Shown piece after piece: positions 17,697 to 27,096 of a stretch of DNA of 64,000 nucleotides; the stretch's first letter is position 1, and every line of letters begins with the position of its first letter. A program made the position numbers and the translations under genes. The stretch is from Tabrizicola sp. TH137. Its GTDB lineage: Bacteria; Pseudomonadota; Alphaproteobacteria; Rhodobacterales; Rhodobacteraceae. A model generated the notes under the pieces. The model had not been told where the DNA came from. It did not search any database and saw only the letters and a program-made list of their open reading frames with translations. The stretch spans positions 1-64,000 of the forward strand of contig NZ_PKRQ01000007.1 of the NCBI RefSeq assembly GCF_002855575.1. The letters run 5' to 3'.

Positions 17697-18791
17697 TTGA
17701 CCGAAGCCGAACCCGCCACGGTCACCCCGATCTGGACGATCCTCGCGCCTCTGGCCGCCCTCGGCCTCGCCGGTCTTGGCATGACGCTCTGGCACCATGC
17801 CCTGCCGCTCTGGGCGATCCTGCCCGCGCTGCCGCTTCTCTTCGGGGCCGTCTTCGCGGCAGTCCATCATGCCGAAACCATCGCCCATCGCGTGGGTCAG
17901 CCCTTCGGTTCCATCCTCCTCGCCCTTGCCGTCACGGTGATCGAGGTGTCGCTGATCGTCTCCCTCCTCCTCTCAGCTCCCGAAGGCGAAAGCGCGGTCG
18001 CCCGCGACACCGTCTTTGCCGCGATCATGATCGTTCTGAACGGCATCCTCGGCCTCTGCCTGCTGATTGGCGGCCTCCGGCATCACCGCCAGACCCTGCA
18101 ACCCCACAGCGCCGCCTCCGCGCTCGGCGTGCTGGGCACGCTTGCCGTCCTCGCGCTCGTCCTGCCGAATTTCACCGTGGCGACACCCGGCCCGCTCTAT
18201 GCCCCGGCGCAACTGGCCTTCGTCGCGGTTGTCTCGCTCGCCCTTTACGGCTTTTTCCTGCATGCCCAGACCGTGCGCCACAAGGAGGATTTCGCCGAAC
18301 CGCAGGACAGCGACGCGCCTCACGGCCCGGTCGATGCCCGCAGCTTCCGCCTTGCCCTCGGCCTGCTGCCGCTCTCCCTCATCGCCGTCGTGCTGCTGGC
18401 CGAACTCCTCGCCGCGCCCGTTGCCGCAGGGGTAACCCGCGCCGGTCTTCCCGAGGCCCTTGTCGGCGTGGCCATCGCCCTTGTCGTGCTCATGCCGGAA
18501 GGCGTGGCCTCTCTCCGCGCCGCGCAGGCGAACCGCCTGCAAACCAGCGTCAACCTCGCCTTGGGATCGGCCCTGGCCAGCCTCTGCCTCACCATCCCGA
18601 CGGTGGCGCTGATCTCGCTCCTGCAAGGTCAGGCGCTGGTTCTCGGGCTGGAGGCGGAACATATCGTGCTTCTCGTCCTCAGCCTGTTCATGGCGACGCT
18701 CTCGCTCACCATGGGGCGGACCACCGCGCTTACGGGCGGCATCCATCTGGTGATCTTCGGGGCCTTCCTGACGCTGTCCGCCATGCCCTGA
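17697..18791 (+). CDS. ChaA-type Ca2+(Na+)/H+ antiporter
   Basis: This 364-aa membrane protein of the CaCA superfamily, ChaA branch, has about 11 hydrophobic spans. The two alpha-repeat signatures are visible as LALAVTVIEVSLIVSLLLS (about 76-94) and VGVAIALVVLMPEGVASLRAAQANR followed by QTSVNLALGSALASLCLTIPTVAL (about 259-306); the acidic Glu in VTVIEVS and MPEGVAS are the expected ion ligands. It would export Ca2+ or Na+ against protons. Translation starts at TTG (17697) after GGAG; no upstream ATG fits. It converges with the hydrolase gene, with 4 bp between their stops. Confidence 0.88.
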   Translation: MTEAEPATVTPIWTILAPLAALGLAGLGMTLWHHALPLWAILPALPLLFGAVFAAVHHAETIAHRVGQPFGSILLALAVTVIEVSLIVSLLLSAPEGESAVARDTVFAAIMIVLNGILGLCLLIGGLRHHRQTLQPHSAASALGVLGTLAVLALVLPNFTVATPGPLYAPAQLAFVAVVSLALYGFFLHAQTVRHKEDFAEPQDSDAPHGPVDARSFRLALGLLPLSLIAVVLLAELLAAPVAAGVTRAGLPEALVGVAIALVVLMPEGVASLRAAQANRLQTSVNLALGSALASLCLTIPTVALISLLQGQALVLGLEAEHIVLLVLSLFMATLSLTMGRTTALTGGIHLVIFGAFLTLSAMP

Positions 18792-18795
18792 CGCC

Positions 18796-20466
18796 TCAGC
18801 GCGGCACCAGCCCCGCCAGATGCGCCTGCAACCGCGCCGTCTCGGCCGGGGTCCAGCCTTCGGGGGCCAGCGTCTCGACCCAGGCCGGGATGTAATCCCG
18901 CGCCAGATAATCATGGCCAAAGCCCAGCGTCCCCACCGCCACCGCCATGTCCATCCCCACCTGAAACAGCGTCACCACCGGAATCCAGCGCATCAGCGGC
19001 GACACATCCGGGGCGCGTTCCGCCCCCAGCCAGTCAGGCCGCGCCCAGGCCAGCGACCAGTCAAAGAACACGATGGGATCGCTGCCATATTGCAGCAGCA
19101 CGAACCGCATCGGCCCCCAGCTTGCGTCAACCTGCTCTGCCGCGCCCTGCTGGCTCATCGTCCGGATCAGTGACCCGTTGCCGAAGCGCGGCCGCCAGGC
19201 CGGGCTGCCCGCCACCCGCCGTGCCTGCACCATCTGCCAGAATTCGCTAAGGTATGGCGACCCCACCCACAGCGCCCCGTCGATCGGATCGGCGTAAAGG
19301 TCCAGCAGCGGCACCGTCTCCTGCGACAGGAAGGCCCCAAGGCTCAGCCCATGCAGATAAAGCCGGGGCCGCGCCTCCTTCGGCAGCGTCACCCAATGGC
19401 GATAGATGATGTCGAACAGCGCCGCCGCCTCGGCCACGCCCTGCGTCGGATCGACCACCACCGAAACCGGGCTCGGCAGATAGGAATACTGCACCGCCAC
19501 CGTCGCCACATCACCACGCGCGATGTAATCCAGCGTATCCACCCCACCGGGGTCCAGCCAGCCCGATCCGGTCGGCATCGCCACCACAAGGACCGCCCTG
19601 TCGAACCCGCCAAGGCGCAGCACTTCGTCAAAGGCCAGCCGCGCCCGCGCTTCGGGCGTGTCCGCCGCGTTCAGCCCCACATAGACGCGGATCGGCTCCA
19701 GCGCCGCCCCGCCCCAGAAGGCCCCGATCGCCGCCGCATCCGGGCCGGAGGACACGAAACTCCGCCCCCAGCGCCCCATCTCCTGCCAGTCGAGCGGTGA
19801 TCCCGGCCCGCCGCTGACGAAGGCCGATGTCGGCGGCGCCTCCTCGGGCGGGATCAGCCCGTCCGCCACCCGCGCCCCATTGTCCAGCGCCCGCAGAAGC
19901 CCGCGAAAGGCAACCCCGTCGATCAGCGTGCCAAAGATCGCCAGCGCCACGACCAGGCCTACCCCCTGCGCCACGCGCGGCGGCAGCAGGCGCCGGCTCC
20001 GCCGCTGCCATGCATCCACCGATCCGGCGAAGACCCGCCCCAGCAGCAGCAGGATCAGGAACACCGCCCCCCCGATCAGCGCGATGCGAATGGGGGCCGA
20101 GGCTTTTCCCTCCGGCAGTCCCCAGGCCAGCAGGATGGAATTCTGCCAATAGGCCGCGCGCCATAGACAGAGGCCAAGGCCCAGACCGGCCCCCGCCATC
20201 AGCGCCACCCGCAGGGGCTGCGGCATCCGCCACAGCGGCCCAAGGCCCATCCAGCGCGCAGTCGCGGCCCAGGCCCACCACAGCCCGTAGCCGATCCCCG
20301 CCACGACACCGCCCAGCACGCCCTGCAATTCCGGCGCGCGCGGCACCATCGACGGCGTCACCGACAGCCCGAAGAACAGCGCCGCCAAAAGCAGACCGGG
20401 GGCCGATGGCCGGGCCAGCAACCGCCTGCGCCCCGCACCGCCCGCTTTGACCCGGTCCTTCGCCAT
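18796..20466 (-). CDS. Membrane-anchored alpha/beta hydrolase (Abhydrolase_9)
   Basis: This 556-aa protein has an N-terminal membrane part of 4-5 helices (about 25-200; the Abhydrolase_9_N region) followed by an alpha/beta hydrolase domain with nucleophile elbow GLSLG (YLHGLSLGAFLSQ). The C-terminal segment ends GFGHDYLARDYIPAWVETLAPEGW. The family is common in Actinobacteria and Rhodobacterales; its substrate is not established, and lipid-like esters are plausible because of the membrane anchor. The start is at ATG 20466; an upstream frame of 49 residues is rejected for lack of homology. Confidence 0.8.
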   Translation of the reverse strand: MAKDRVKAGGAGRRRLLARPSAPGLLLAALFFGLSVTPSMVPRAPELQGVLGGVVAGIGYGLWWAWAATARWMGLGPLWRMPQPLRVALMAGAGLGLGLCLWRAAYWQNSILLAWGLPEGKASAPIRIALIGGAVFLILLLLGRVFAGSVDAWQRRSRRLLPPRVAQGVGLVVALAIFGTLIDGVAFRGLLRALDNGARVADGLIPPEEAPPTSAFVSGGPGSPLDWQEMGRWGRSFVSSGPDAAAIGAFWGGAALEPIRVYVGLNAADTPEARARLAFDEVLRLGGFDRAVLVVAMPTGSGWLDPGGVDTLDYIARGDVATVAVQYSYLPSPVSVVVDPTQGVAEAAALFDIIYRHWVTLPKEARPRLYLHGLSLGAFLSQETVPLLDLYADPIDGALWVGSPYLSEFWQMVQARRVAGSPAWRPRFGNGSLIRTMSQQGAAEQVDASWGPMRFVLLQYGSDPIVFFDWSLAWARPDWLGAERAPDVSPLMRWIPVVTLFQVGMDMAVAVGTLGFGHDYLARDYIPAWVETLAPEGWTPAETARLQAHLAGLVPR

Positions 20467-20596
20467 GATGCCGCGCCTCCGCTTCTGTCGCGCCCTCTCA
20501 GACCCGCTCACCACCAACGAAAAGGCCGGGGGCTTGTCACCCCCGGCCCTCTCAAGATGACCATGCCGACCGGCGCAGGTCAACGCGCGCCACGCG

Positions 20597-22102
20597 TCAA
20601 TCCGCCTCGACAAAGACCTCGTCGCGCTTCTTGCGGATGGACGGCAGCAGCACGATCACCAGCACCGCCACCGTCAGCAAAAGCAGGGTCAGGCTGATCG
20701 GCCGCGTCAGGAACACCGTCGGATCGCCCCGGCCAAGGATCATCGCCCGCCGCAGGTTCTCTTCCAGCATCGGACCCAGCACAAAGCCCAGCAGCAAAGG
20801 CGCAGGCTCGCAGCGCAGCTTGATGAGCACATAGCCCATCAACCCGAAGAAGGCGACCGCGAAGAGGTCATAGACATTGGAGTTCACCGAATAGACCCCG
20901 ATGGAACAGAAGGCCATGATGATCGGGAACAGCACATGGTAAGGCACCTTCAGCAGCCGCACCCACAGCCCGATCAGGGGCAGGTTCAGCACCACCAGCA
21001 TCAGGTTGCCGATCCACATGCTGGCGATGATCCCCCAGAACAGCGCAGGCTGTTCGGTGGCCACATTGGGGCCCGGGACGATGCCCTGAATGATCATCGC
21101 CCCCACCATCAGCGCCATCACCGGATTGGCCGGAATGCCCAGCGTCAGCAGGGGGATGAAACTCGTCTGCGCGCCCGCGTTATTGGCCGATTCCGGCCCC
21201 GCGACGCCCGCCACCGCGCCCTTGCCAAACTCCTCCGGATGGTCCGACAGGCGCTTTTCCATCGTGTAGGACGCGAAAGAGGCCAGCACCGCCCCTCCGC
21301 CCGGCAGGATGCCCAGCACCGACCCGACCGCCGTCCCCCGCACCATCGGCGCCAGCATGGCCTTGAGGTCCTCTTTCGACGGAAAGAGCCCGGCCAGCTT
21401 CGTGCCCAGCACCGTCCGGTCCTGCTCGCCCTCCAGATTGCGCAGGATCTCGGCGATCCCGAACACCCCCACAGCCAGCGCCACGAAGTTCAGCCCATCG
21501 GCATATTCCGCTATCCCCAGATTGAAGCGCGGCTCGCCCGTGTAGATATCCGTTCCCACCAGACCCAGAAGCAGCCCCAGCACCACCATCGCCAGCGCCT
21601 TCAGGATCGACCCATGGGCCAGCGCGATGGCCGAAACAAGGCCCAGCACCATCAGGCTGAAATACTCCGCCGCCCCGAAGTTCAGCGCAATCGCCGTCAA
21701 GGGCGGCGCGAACAGCGCGACCAGCAGCGTCGCCACCGTCCCGGCAAAGAAGGACCCCAGCGCCGCCACCGCCAGCGCCGTGCCCGCCTTGCCCTTCCGC
21801 GCCATCTGATAGCCGTCGATGGCCGTGACGGCAGACGAACTTTCGCCGGGCATGTTGATCAGGATCGCCGTCGTCGATCCGCCATATTGCGCGCCATAGT
21901 AGATGCCCGCCAGCATGATCAGCGAAGATACCGGTTCCAACTGGAAGGTGATCGGCAGCAGCATGGCAATCGTCGCCGTCGCCCCGATCCCCGGCAGCAC
22001 CCCGATCAGCGTCCCAAGGATCACGCCGACAAGGCAGAAGAACAGGTTCTCGGGCGAGGCGGCGGTCGCAAAGCCAAGCGCGAGGTTTGAAAGCAGGTCC
22101 AT
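20597..22102 (-). CDS. tctA: Tripartite tricarboxylate transporter, large permease TctA
   Basis: This 501-aa protein with about 11-12 membrane spans is the large subunit of a TTT carrier. Hallmarks are [61 protein letters not shown] and [21 protein letters not shown]. It works with TctB and the periplasmic TctC to import a carboxylate (citrate, tartrate, terephthalate and others in the family) with ions. It is last in a tctC-tctB-tctA operon, 10 bp after tctB. Confidence 0.94.
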   Translation of the reverse strand: MDLLSNLALGFATAASPENLFFCLVGVILGTLIGVLPGIGATATIAMLLPITFQLEPVSSLIMLAGIYYGAQYGGSTTAILINMPGESSSAVTAIDGYQMARKGKAGTALAVAALGSFFAGTVATLLVALFAPPLTAIALNFGAAEYFSLMVLGLVSAIALAHGSILKALAMVVLGLLLGLVGTDIYTGEPRFNLGIAEYADGLNFVALAVGVFGIAEILRNLEGEQDRTVLGTKLAGLFPSKEDLKAMLAPMVRGTAVGSVLGILPGGGAVLASFASYTMEKRLSDHPEEFGKGAVAGVAGPESANNAGAQTSFIPLLTLGIPANPVMALMVGAMIIQGIVPGPNVATEQPALFWGIIASMWIGNLMLVVLNLPLIGLWVRLLKVPYHVLFPIIMAFCSIGVYSVNSNVYDLFAVAFFGLMGYVLIKLRCEPAPLLLGFVLGPMLEENLRRAMILGRGDPTVFLTRPISLTLLLLTVAVLVIVLLPSIRKKRDEVFVEAD

Positions 22103-22112
22103 CTCGCGCCCC

Positions 22113-22577
22113 TCAGAAAGTCAGCCACGGGCCGATGCGCCGGAACGGCAGACCAAGCCCATAGGAAAAGACCAGCGTCGAAAAGATCGTCACGCCCACC
22201 GCCAGAGCCAGCGCCCAGGGCAGCCGCATCTTGAACGAGGCCAGCCCCGCGATCAGCGTGGTCAGCAGGATCGCCGGAATGAACCCCAGCCCCCGCACCG
22301 TCAGGCCAAAGAAGATCGGCGCCAGCAGGATGAAGGCCATCCCCCGCCAGGCCAGGGATCCTATGCCCTCCCCGCCCTCCGTCTTCAGCGCGTTGAACAG
22401 GATCAGCAGCCCGAACCCGATCAGCACGCCCGACAGCACCAGCGGGAAATAGCCCGGCCCCATGCGGAAAGCCGTGCCCAGTTCCAGGCCCAGCGACTGG
22501 ATGCCGAAGAACAGGCCGAAGCCGATGAAGAGGATGCCTGCGGCGGCATCGGTCCGGTCGAAGGATGCGACTTTCAT
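22113..22577 (-). CDS. tctB: Tripartite tricarboxylate transporter, small permease TctB
   Basis: This 154-aa protein has four predicted membrane helices (around 10-27, 41-60, 82-99 and 112-145), matching the small TTT subunit. The segment FRMGPGYFPLVLSGVLIGFGLLIL is typical of the family. It is translated after a GAGAGG site, downstream of a hairpin that separates it from tctC. Confidence 0.9.
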   Translation of the reverse strand: MKVASFDRTDAAAGILFIGFGLFFGIQSLGLELGTAFRMGPGYFPLVLSGVLIGFGLLILFNALKTEGGEGIGSLAWRGMAFILLAPIFFGLTVRGLGFIPAILLTTLIAGLASFKMRLPWALALAVGVTIFSTLVFSYGLGLPFRRIGPWLTF

Positions 22578-22596
22578 GTCGGCCTCTCGCTTGTGG

Positions 22597-22624
22597 AAAA
22601 GGGCCGCACCTTCCGGTGCGGCCC
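22597..22624 (-). terminator. Intra-operon terminator/attenuator between tctC and tctB
   Basis: On the minus strand, just after the tctC stop, GGGCCGCACC-GGAA-GGTGCGGCCC forms a perfect 10-bp stem followed by TTTT (22597-22600). This is a strong partial terminator position, expected to give more binding protein (TctC) than membrane subunits. Confidence 0.8.
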
Positions 22625-22631
22625 GCCATCC

Positions 22632-23609
22632 TCAGTCGGCATAGACGCCGGCGGTTTCGATGATCGGCTTCCAGCGGGCAATCTCGCCCTCCAGCTTGGC
22701 CTTCAGCGCCTCCGGCGTCGCATCCGCCGCGGGCGAGGGCGCGGTGCCCAGTTCCGCCAGCTTGGCCGCGATCCCCGGATCGGCCAGCGCCACCTGCAAC
22801 GAGGCAGACAGCCGCGCCACCACATCGGCGGGCGTGCCCTTGGGCGCATAGACCCCGTGCCAGACCGAAACCTCAAGCCCCGGGAAACCGCCCTCGGCCA
22901 CCGTCGGCAGGTCCGGGAAGATGTCCAGCCGCGCGGGTGTCGTCACCGCATAGGCCTTGATCGTGCCGCCCTTGATCTGCTCGGCCGTGTTGGTGGTCTG
23001 GTCGCACATGATGTCGATCTGCCCGCCCAGAAGCTCGGTCATCGCGGGACCGGTTCCCTTGTAGGGCACCGTCACGATGGGCGCTTCCAGCGCCTGCATG
23101 AACAGCATCCCGCACAGATGCGACGCCGCCCCGATCCCGGCATTGGCCATGGTGATCGTGTCGGCATTTTCCTTCACATAGGTCACGAGGCTCGTGAAAT
23201 CCGCAGGTTCCAGATCCTTGCGCGCCACGATGGTCATCGGCACTTCGGTCACCAGACCCACATATTCAAAGGCTTCCAGCGGGTTATAGGCAAGGTTGCG
23301 ATAGAGCGTGGCGCTGGTCGCCATCCCGATGTGATGCAACAGGATCGTGTAGCCATCCGCCTCGGCCGTGGCCACCTGCCCCGCGCCCAGCGTGCCGCCC
23401 GCGCCGCCCACATTCTCGACGATGATCTGCTGGCCAAGATCGGCCGACATGCGCTCCGCGATCAGACGGCCCACCGTATCGGTCGGCCCGCCTGCCGCGA
23501 AGGGCACAACCATGGTGATCTGCCGTTCGGGATAGGCCTGCGCGAAGGTCACGGATGCCGCAAGCGAAAGGCCGGTCGCCAGACCGGCAAGCAAGGTCTT
23601 CTGTGCCAT
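22632..23609 (-). CDS. tctC: Tripartite tricarboxylate transporter substrate-binding protein TctC
   Basis: This 325-aa periplasmic binding protein of the Bug/TctC family has a signal peptide at about 1-25 (MAQKTLLAG to FAQA). It continues with YPERQITMVVPFAAGGPTDTVGRLIAERM, the family opening with the carboxylate-binding loop, and ends WKPIIETAGVYAD. The start ATG at 23609 follows GGGAGG. It is first in the operon and is followed by the attenuator. The ligand is unknown; a carboxylate is expected. A 6-bp inverted repeat CTGTGG-4-CCACAG at 23659-23674, about 50 bp upstream, is a candidate operator. Confidence 0.93.
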   Translation of the reverse strand: MAQKTLLAGLATGLSLAASVTFAQAYPERQITMVVPFAAGGPTDTVGRLIAERMSADLGQQIIVENVGGAGGTLGAGQVATAEADGYTILLHHIGMATSATLYRNLAYNPLEAFEYVGLVTEVPMTIVARKDLEPADFTSLVTYVKENADTITMANAGIGAASHLCGMLFMQALEAPIVTVPYKGTGPAMTELLGGQIDIMCDQTTNTAEQIKGGTIKAYAVTTPARLDIFPDLPTVAEGGFPGLEVSVWHGVYAPKGTPADVVARLSASLQVALADPGIAAKLAELGTAPSPAADATPEALKAKLEGEIARWKPIIETAGVYAD

Positions 23610-23783
23610 GATGTCCTCCCAGACGTGGCTTGTGATTGCCCCGCAGAGCCTCCTCGCCCTGTGGTTGCCCACAGCAAATCCGTCACGAGCGCGTTACGGA
23701 AAGGGTCAATGGCGTGACGCCCGCGCGAAAACCCCGCGCTGCGCCGGGCCTTGGGTGGAAAAGGTGACATCGGGCCGGATGGC

Positions 23784-23803
23784 ATGGGTGGGTTTCCACC
23801 CAT
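23784..23803 (-). terminator. Weak hairpin after the response regulator gene
   Basis: ATGGGTGG and CCACCCAT form an 8-bp stem with a GTTT loop, 11 bp downstream of the response regulator stop. There is no T-run on the minus strand, so termination is likely weak or incomplete and read-through into tctC is possible. Confidence 0.45.
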
Positions 23804-23814
23804 CGGGGGTGGCC

Positions 23815-25158
23815 CTACCCCTCCGCGTCGTCCGGATCGACGATCAGGCGGCGGTCCAGCCCATGCTTCTGCATCTTCTCATACAGCGTCTTGCGGCTGA
23901 TCCCCAGCGATTCATAGACCAGCCGCAGCCGCCCCCGATGCGCGGCAATCGCCGCGGCGATCACGCTGCGCTCGAATTCCGCAACCCGCTCGGCCAACCG
24001 GGGCGCCGTCGCCCCCGCCCCCTCCAGCCAGTCGAGGCCAAGGATGAAGCGATCCGCCGCATTGCGCAACTCGCGCACATTCCCCGGCCAGTCGCAGGCC
24101 GACAAGGCCGCCAGCAGTTCCGGCGGCGGCAGACGATCCTCCACCCCGTGCCGCGCCGCCGCCTCGCGCAACAATTGCAGGAAAAGAACGGGGATATCTT
24201 CGCGCCTCCCGGCCAGCGCCGGCACCTGCACCCGCGCCACGGCCAGCCGCCAGTAAAGGTCCGCCCGGAACGTCCCGGCCGCCACCGCCGCCTCCAGATC
24301 GGCGGAGGATGTCGCAAGAAACCGCACATCCAGCGCCACCGGGTCGTTCGACCCCAACCGCGTGATCACCCGGTCCTGCAACACCCGCAACAGCTTTGCC
24401 TGCAAATCCACCGGCATCGCGGCGATCTCGTCCAGCAGGATCGTGCCGCCCCGCGCATGTTCGAACCGCCCGAAACGGGGCCGCATCGCGCCGGGAAAGG
24501 CTCCCGCCTCATGTCCGAACAACTCGCTTTCGATCATCGTCGCCGGGAGGGCCGCGCAATTGATGGCGATGAAGGGCTTCGCCGCGCGGGGCGACAGGTC
24601 ATGCATCACCCGCGCCACCACATCCTTGCCCGCCCCCGTCGGCCCGAGGATGAGCGCATCCGCCTCCGATGGCCCGAGGCTGCGCAACCGCCGCCGCAAC
24701 TCCACCATCGCCGCAGACCGGCCCGGCAGCCGCGCCTCCACATCGTCGCGTTGCCCCGCCACGGCCCGCAGCCGTCGGTTCTCCATCACCAGCGCCCGAT
24801 GTTCCAGCGCGCGGCGGATCACCGTGGCCAGCGTCTGCACCGCAAAGGGCTTCTCGATGAAGTCATAAGCCCCGCGCCGCATCGCCTCGACCGCAAGGCT
24901 CACCTCGGCATGGCCGGTGATCAGGATCACGGGCAGCTCCGGGTCCCGCTCGCCCAGATGCTGAAGAAGGGTCATCCCGTCCATCCCCGGCATGCGGATA
25001 TCCGTGACCACCACGCCGTTCAGCCCCGGCCCCGCCTGCCCCAGCGCCGCCTCGGCCGATCCATGCGCGCTCACCTCGAACCCGGCAAGGTCCAGCGCCT
25101 GTTCCGTGGACCGCCGCATCGCCTCGTCATCGTCGATCAGAAGAACGGTCTGCCTCAT
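23815..25158 (-). CDS. NtrC-family response regulator (DctD-like) with GAFPGA motif
   Basis: This 447-aa regulator has a receiver domain (phospho-acceptor Asp53 in VVTDIRMPGMDG; Lys103 in EKPF). Its AAA+ domain has Walker A GPTGAGKD (172-179) and ELFGHEAGAFPGAM (213-225). A Fis-type helix-turn-helix at the C-terminus contains LGISRKTLYEKMQKHGL. The sigma-54 contact loop reads GAFPGA (219-224) instead of GAFTGA; the Thr normally touches sigma-54. It resembles DctD, the C4-dicarboxylate transport regulator. Placed upstream of tctCBA and overlapping the kinase gene (ATGA), it probably controls this transporter. Confidence 0.88.
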   Translation of the reverse strand: MRQTVLLIDDDEAMRRSTEQALDLAGFEVSAHGSAEAALGQAGPGLNGVVVTDIRMPGMDGMTLLQHLGERDPELPVILITGHAEVSLAVEAMRRGAYDFIEKPFAVQTLATVIRRALEHRALVMENRRLRAVAGQRDDVEARLPGRSAAMVELRRRLRSLGPSEADALILGPTGAGKDVVARVMHDLSPRAAKPFIAINCAALPATMIESELFGHEAGAFPGAMRPRFGRFEHARGGTILLDEIAAMPVDLQAKLLRVLQDRVITRLGSNDPVALDVRFLATSSADLEAAVAAGTFRADLYWRLAVARVQVPALAGRREDIPVLFLQLLREAAARHGVEDRLPPPELLAALSACDWPGNVRELRNAADRFILGLDWLEGAGATAPRLAERVAEFERSVIAAAIAAHRGRLRLVYESLGISRKTLYEKMQKHGLDRRLIVDPDDAEG

Positions 25159-26945
25159 TCCGCGGCCATCCCCCCTTCGGCCCGCCCCGCCGCCATCAGC
25201 ACCACCGAAAAGACCGCGCCGCCTTCGGGGTGATTGGCCACCCGCAGATCACCACCGAAATCCTTCATGATGTTGTAGCTGATCGACAGGCCCAGCCCGA
25301 GGCCCGATCCCACCGTCTTCGTCGTGAAGAACGGATCAAAGATCCGGTCCGCAATCGCCGCCGCCACCCCCGGCCCGTGATCGCGCACCGTCATCACCAC
25401 CTCGCCCCCCTCCGCGCGGGCACCCAGTTCGATCTCGCCCGCCCGCCCTTCCATCGCATCCGCCGCATTCGACAGAAGGTTGACGATCACCTGCTGCAAC
25501 CGCACCGGTCCCCCGCGCACCAGCGGCAGGTCGGGCGCCAGATCGACCTGCACCGCATGACCCGAGGCCTTCAGCCGCGTCTCGGCCACCTGCAAGGCAT
25601 CCGCCACCACCGGGGCCAGCGGAAAGACCTTCAACGGCTCCTCCGGCTTGCGCGCCACGTTGCGCAGATGGCGCGCAATCGCCGCCATCCGGTCGATCAG
25701 CGACAGGATCTGACCGATGTTCTCGCGCGCCCGCGCCACCTCCCCCCGTTCGATCAGCAAGGCCGCGCTGTCGGCCCAGTTCCGCGCCGCCGCCAGTGGC
25801 TGGTTGATCTCATGGCTCAGCGCCGCCGACATCCGCCCCAGCGCCGCCAGCTTGCCCGCCTGCACCAGATCGGCCTGCATCCGGTGCAATTCCTCATTCG
25901 CCCGCGTCAGGTCTGCCGTCCGCTCCGCCACCTGCCGTTCCAGATCGGCCTGCGCCGCGGCCTGCAACGCGATCCGCTCCGCCAGCCGCGCCCGCCGCTG
26001 CCACAGCGCCCAACCCAGCGACAGGGCCACCCCAAGCAGCAGCACCGTCGCCGCCACCGTCAGCCGCGCCTGTCCCCGCAAGGGCGCAGTGTCCAGCCAG
26101 ACATGCACGGTCCAGCCCGCTTCGGGCATCGCCCGTTCCACTTCCAGATAGTCCCGCGCTACCCCGCCCGAGGACAGCGACAGCAGCGCAAACCGCCCCT
26201 CGCTTGCCCGCTGCACCGCCAGTTCCGCAAGGGCGATCTCCGCATAGCGGCGCGAGGCTTCGGTCCGCGCCACGCGCTCTGCCGTCAGGGGCAACAGGCC
26301 GCGATAGCGCCAGGTCGGATCGGTCGCCATGAAGACGATCCCTTCCGGATCGGAGACAAGGATTTCATATTCCGCACTGCGCCAGGCCGCTTCCAGATCA
26401 TCGACCCCGATCTTCAGCGCAACCACCCCGATCACCCGGCCGGACCCATCCCGCACCGGCGACCCGAAGTAATAGCCCCGCACCCCCGATGTGGTGCCCA
26501 GCGCGAAGAACCGCCCCGTCCCTCCGGCCAGCGCATCGGTGAAATAGGGCCGATAGGTGAAGCTTTCGCCGACGAAACTGTCCGGCCGGTCGAAATTGGA
26601 TGCGGCAAGGGTCACCCCGTCCGGCGCGATCAGATAAAGATCGGATGATCCCGCCAGATCATTCGTCGCCTTCAGCCACAGATTCATCGAGTCGATGCCC
26701 GCGGCGGTTTGCGGAACGGCGAAGAAATCCCGCACCTCGTCATCGCGGGCCAGCAGCGCGGGCAGCGCCTCGAACCGCCGGATATGGCCTTCCAGCGCAT
26801 TGACCGTCTGCCGCAGCGTAACTTCGGCCCGCGCCTGCCCCTCGCGCAGTGCGGCGCGGGTGGCCAGCCGGTCCACCGCCAGCGTCACCAGCAGGCACAG
26901 CGCGGCCAGCAGCATCACGATGCGTCCCTGCCTTCGCCGTGCCAT
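25155..26945 (-). CDS. DctB-like sensor histidine kinase
   Basis: This 596-aa membrane kinase has TM1 at about 10-28 and a long periplasmic double-PAS/Cache sensor (about 30-285) with DLYLIAPDGVTLAASNFDRPDSFVGESFTYRPYF, the DctB-type ligand region. TM2 lies at about 290-310, followed by a coiled linker. The HisKA phospho-acceptor is in ALSHEINQPLAAARNWA, and the ATPase domain has VNLLSNAADAM (N box), DHGPGVAAA (G1) and GSGLGLGLSISYNI (G2). It should sense a carboxylate outside the cytoplasm and phosphorylate the adjacent regulator. Confidence 0.88.
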   Translation of the reverse strand: MARRRQGRIVMLLAALCLLVTLAVDRLATRAALREGQARAEVTLRQTVNALEGHIRRFEALPALLARDDEVRDFFAVPQTAAGIDSMNLWLKATNDLAGSSDLYLIAPDGVTLAASNFDRPDSFVGESFTYRPYFTDALAGGTGRFFALGTTSGVRGYYFGSPVRDGSGRVIGVVALKIGVDDLEAAWRSAEYEILVSDPEGIVFMATDPTWRYRGLLPLTAERVARTEASRRYAEIALAELAVQRASEGRFALLSLSSGGVARDYLEVERAMPEAGWTVHVWLDTAPLRGQARLTVAATVLLLGVALSLGWALWQRRARLAERIALQAAAQADLERQVAERTADLTRANEELHRMQADLVQAGKLAALGRMSAALSHEINQPLAAARNWADSAALLIERGEVARARENIGQILSLIDRMAAIARHLRNVARKPEEPLKVFPLAPVVADALQVAETRLKASGHAVQVDLAPDLPLVRGGPVRLQQVIVNLLSNAADAMEGRAGEIELGARAEGGEVVMTVRDHGPGVAAAIADRIFDPFFTTKTVGSGLGLGLSISYNIMKDFGGDLRVANHPEGGAVFSVVLMAAGRAEGGMAAE

Positions 26946-27096
26946 GTCCCCCCGCGCGTCACGAACCGATCGGCGAAAGCATGTCGGATCGCCACCCGCC
27001 TGTATAGGCCCCCGAATGACCGCGCTAACTCCTTCCGATCCGGCCCCCCTGCCTGTAAGCTGTGCGCGATGTCATCGGCAGCGGGGAGGCTGTCGC

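Noticed and set aside
27016-27096. Upstream ATG extending the MHYT-LytTR protein by 27 residues
   Set aside because: The GTG at 27097 has an ideal GGAGG and gives the normal N-terminus; the extension is Pro/Arg/Cys-rich and has no ribosome site.
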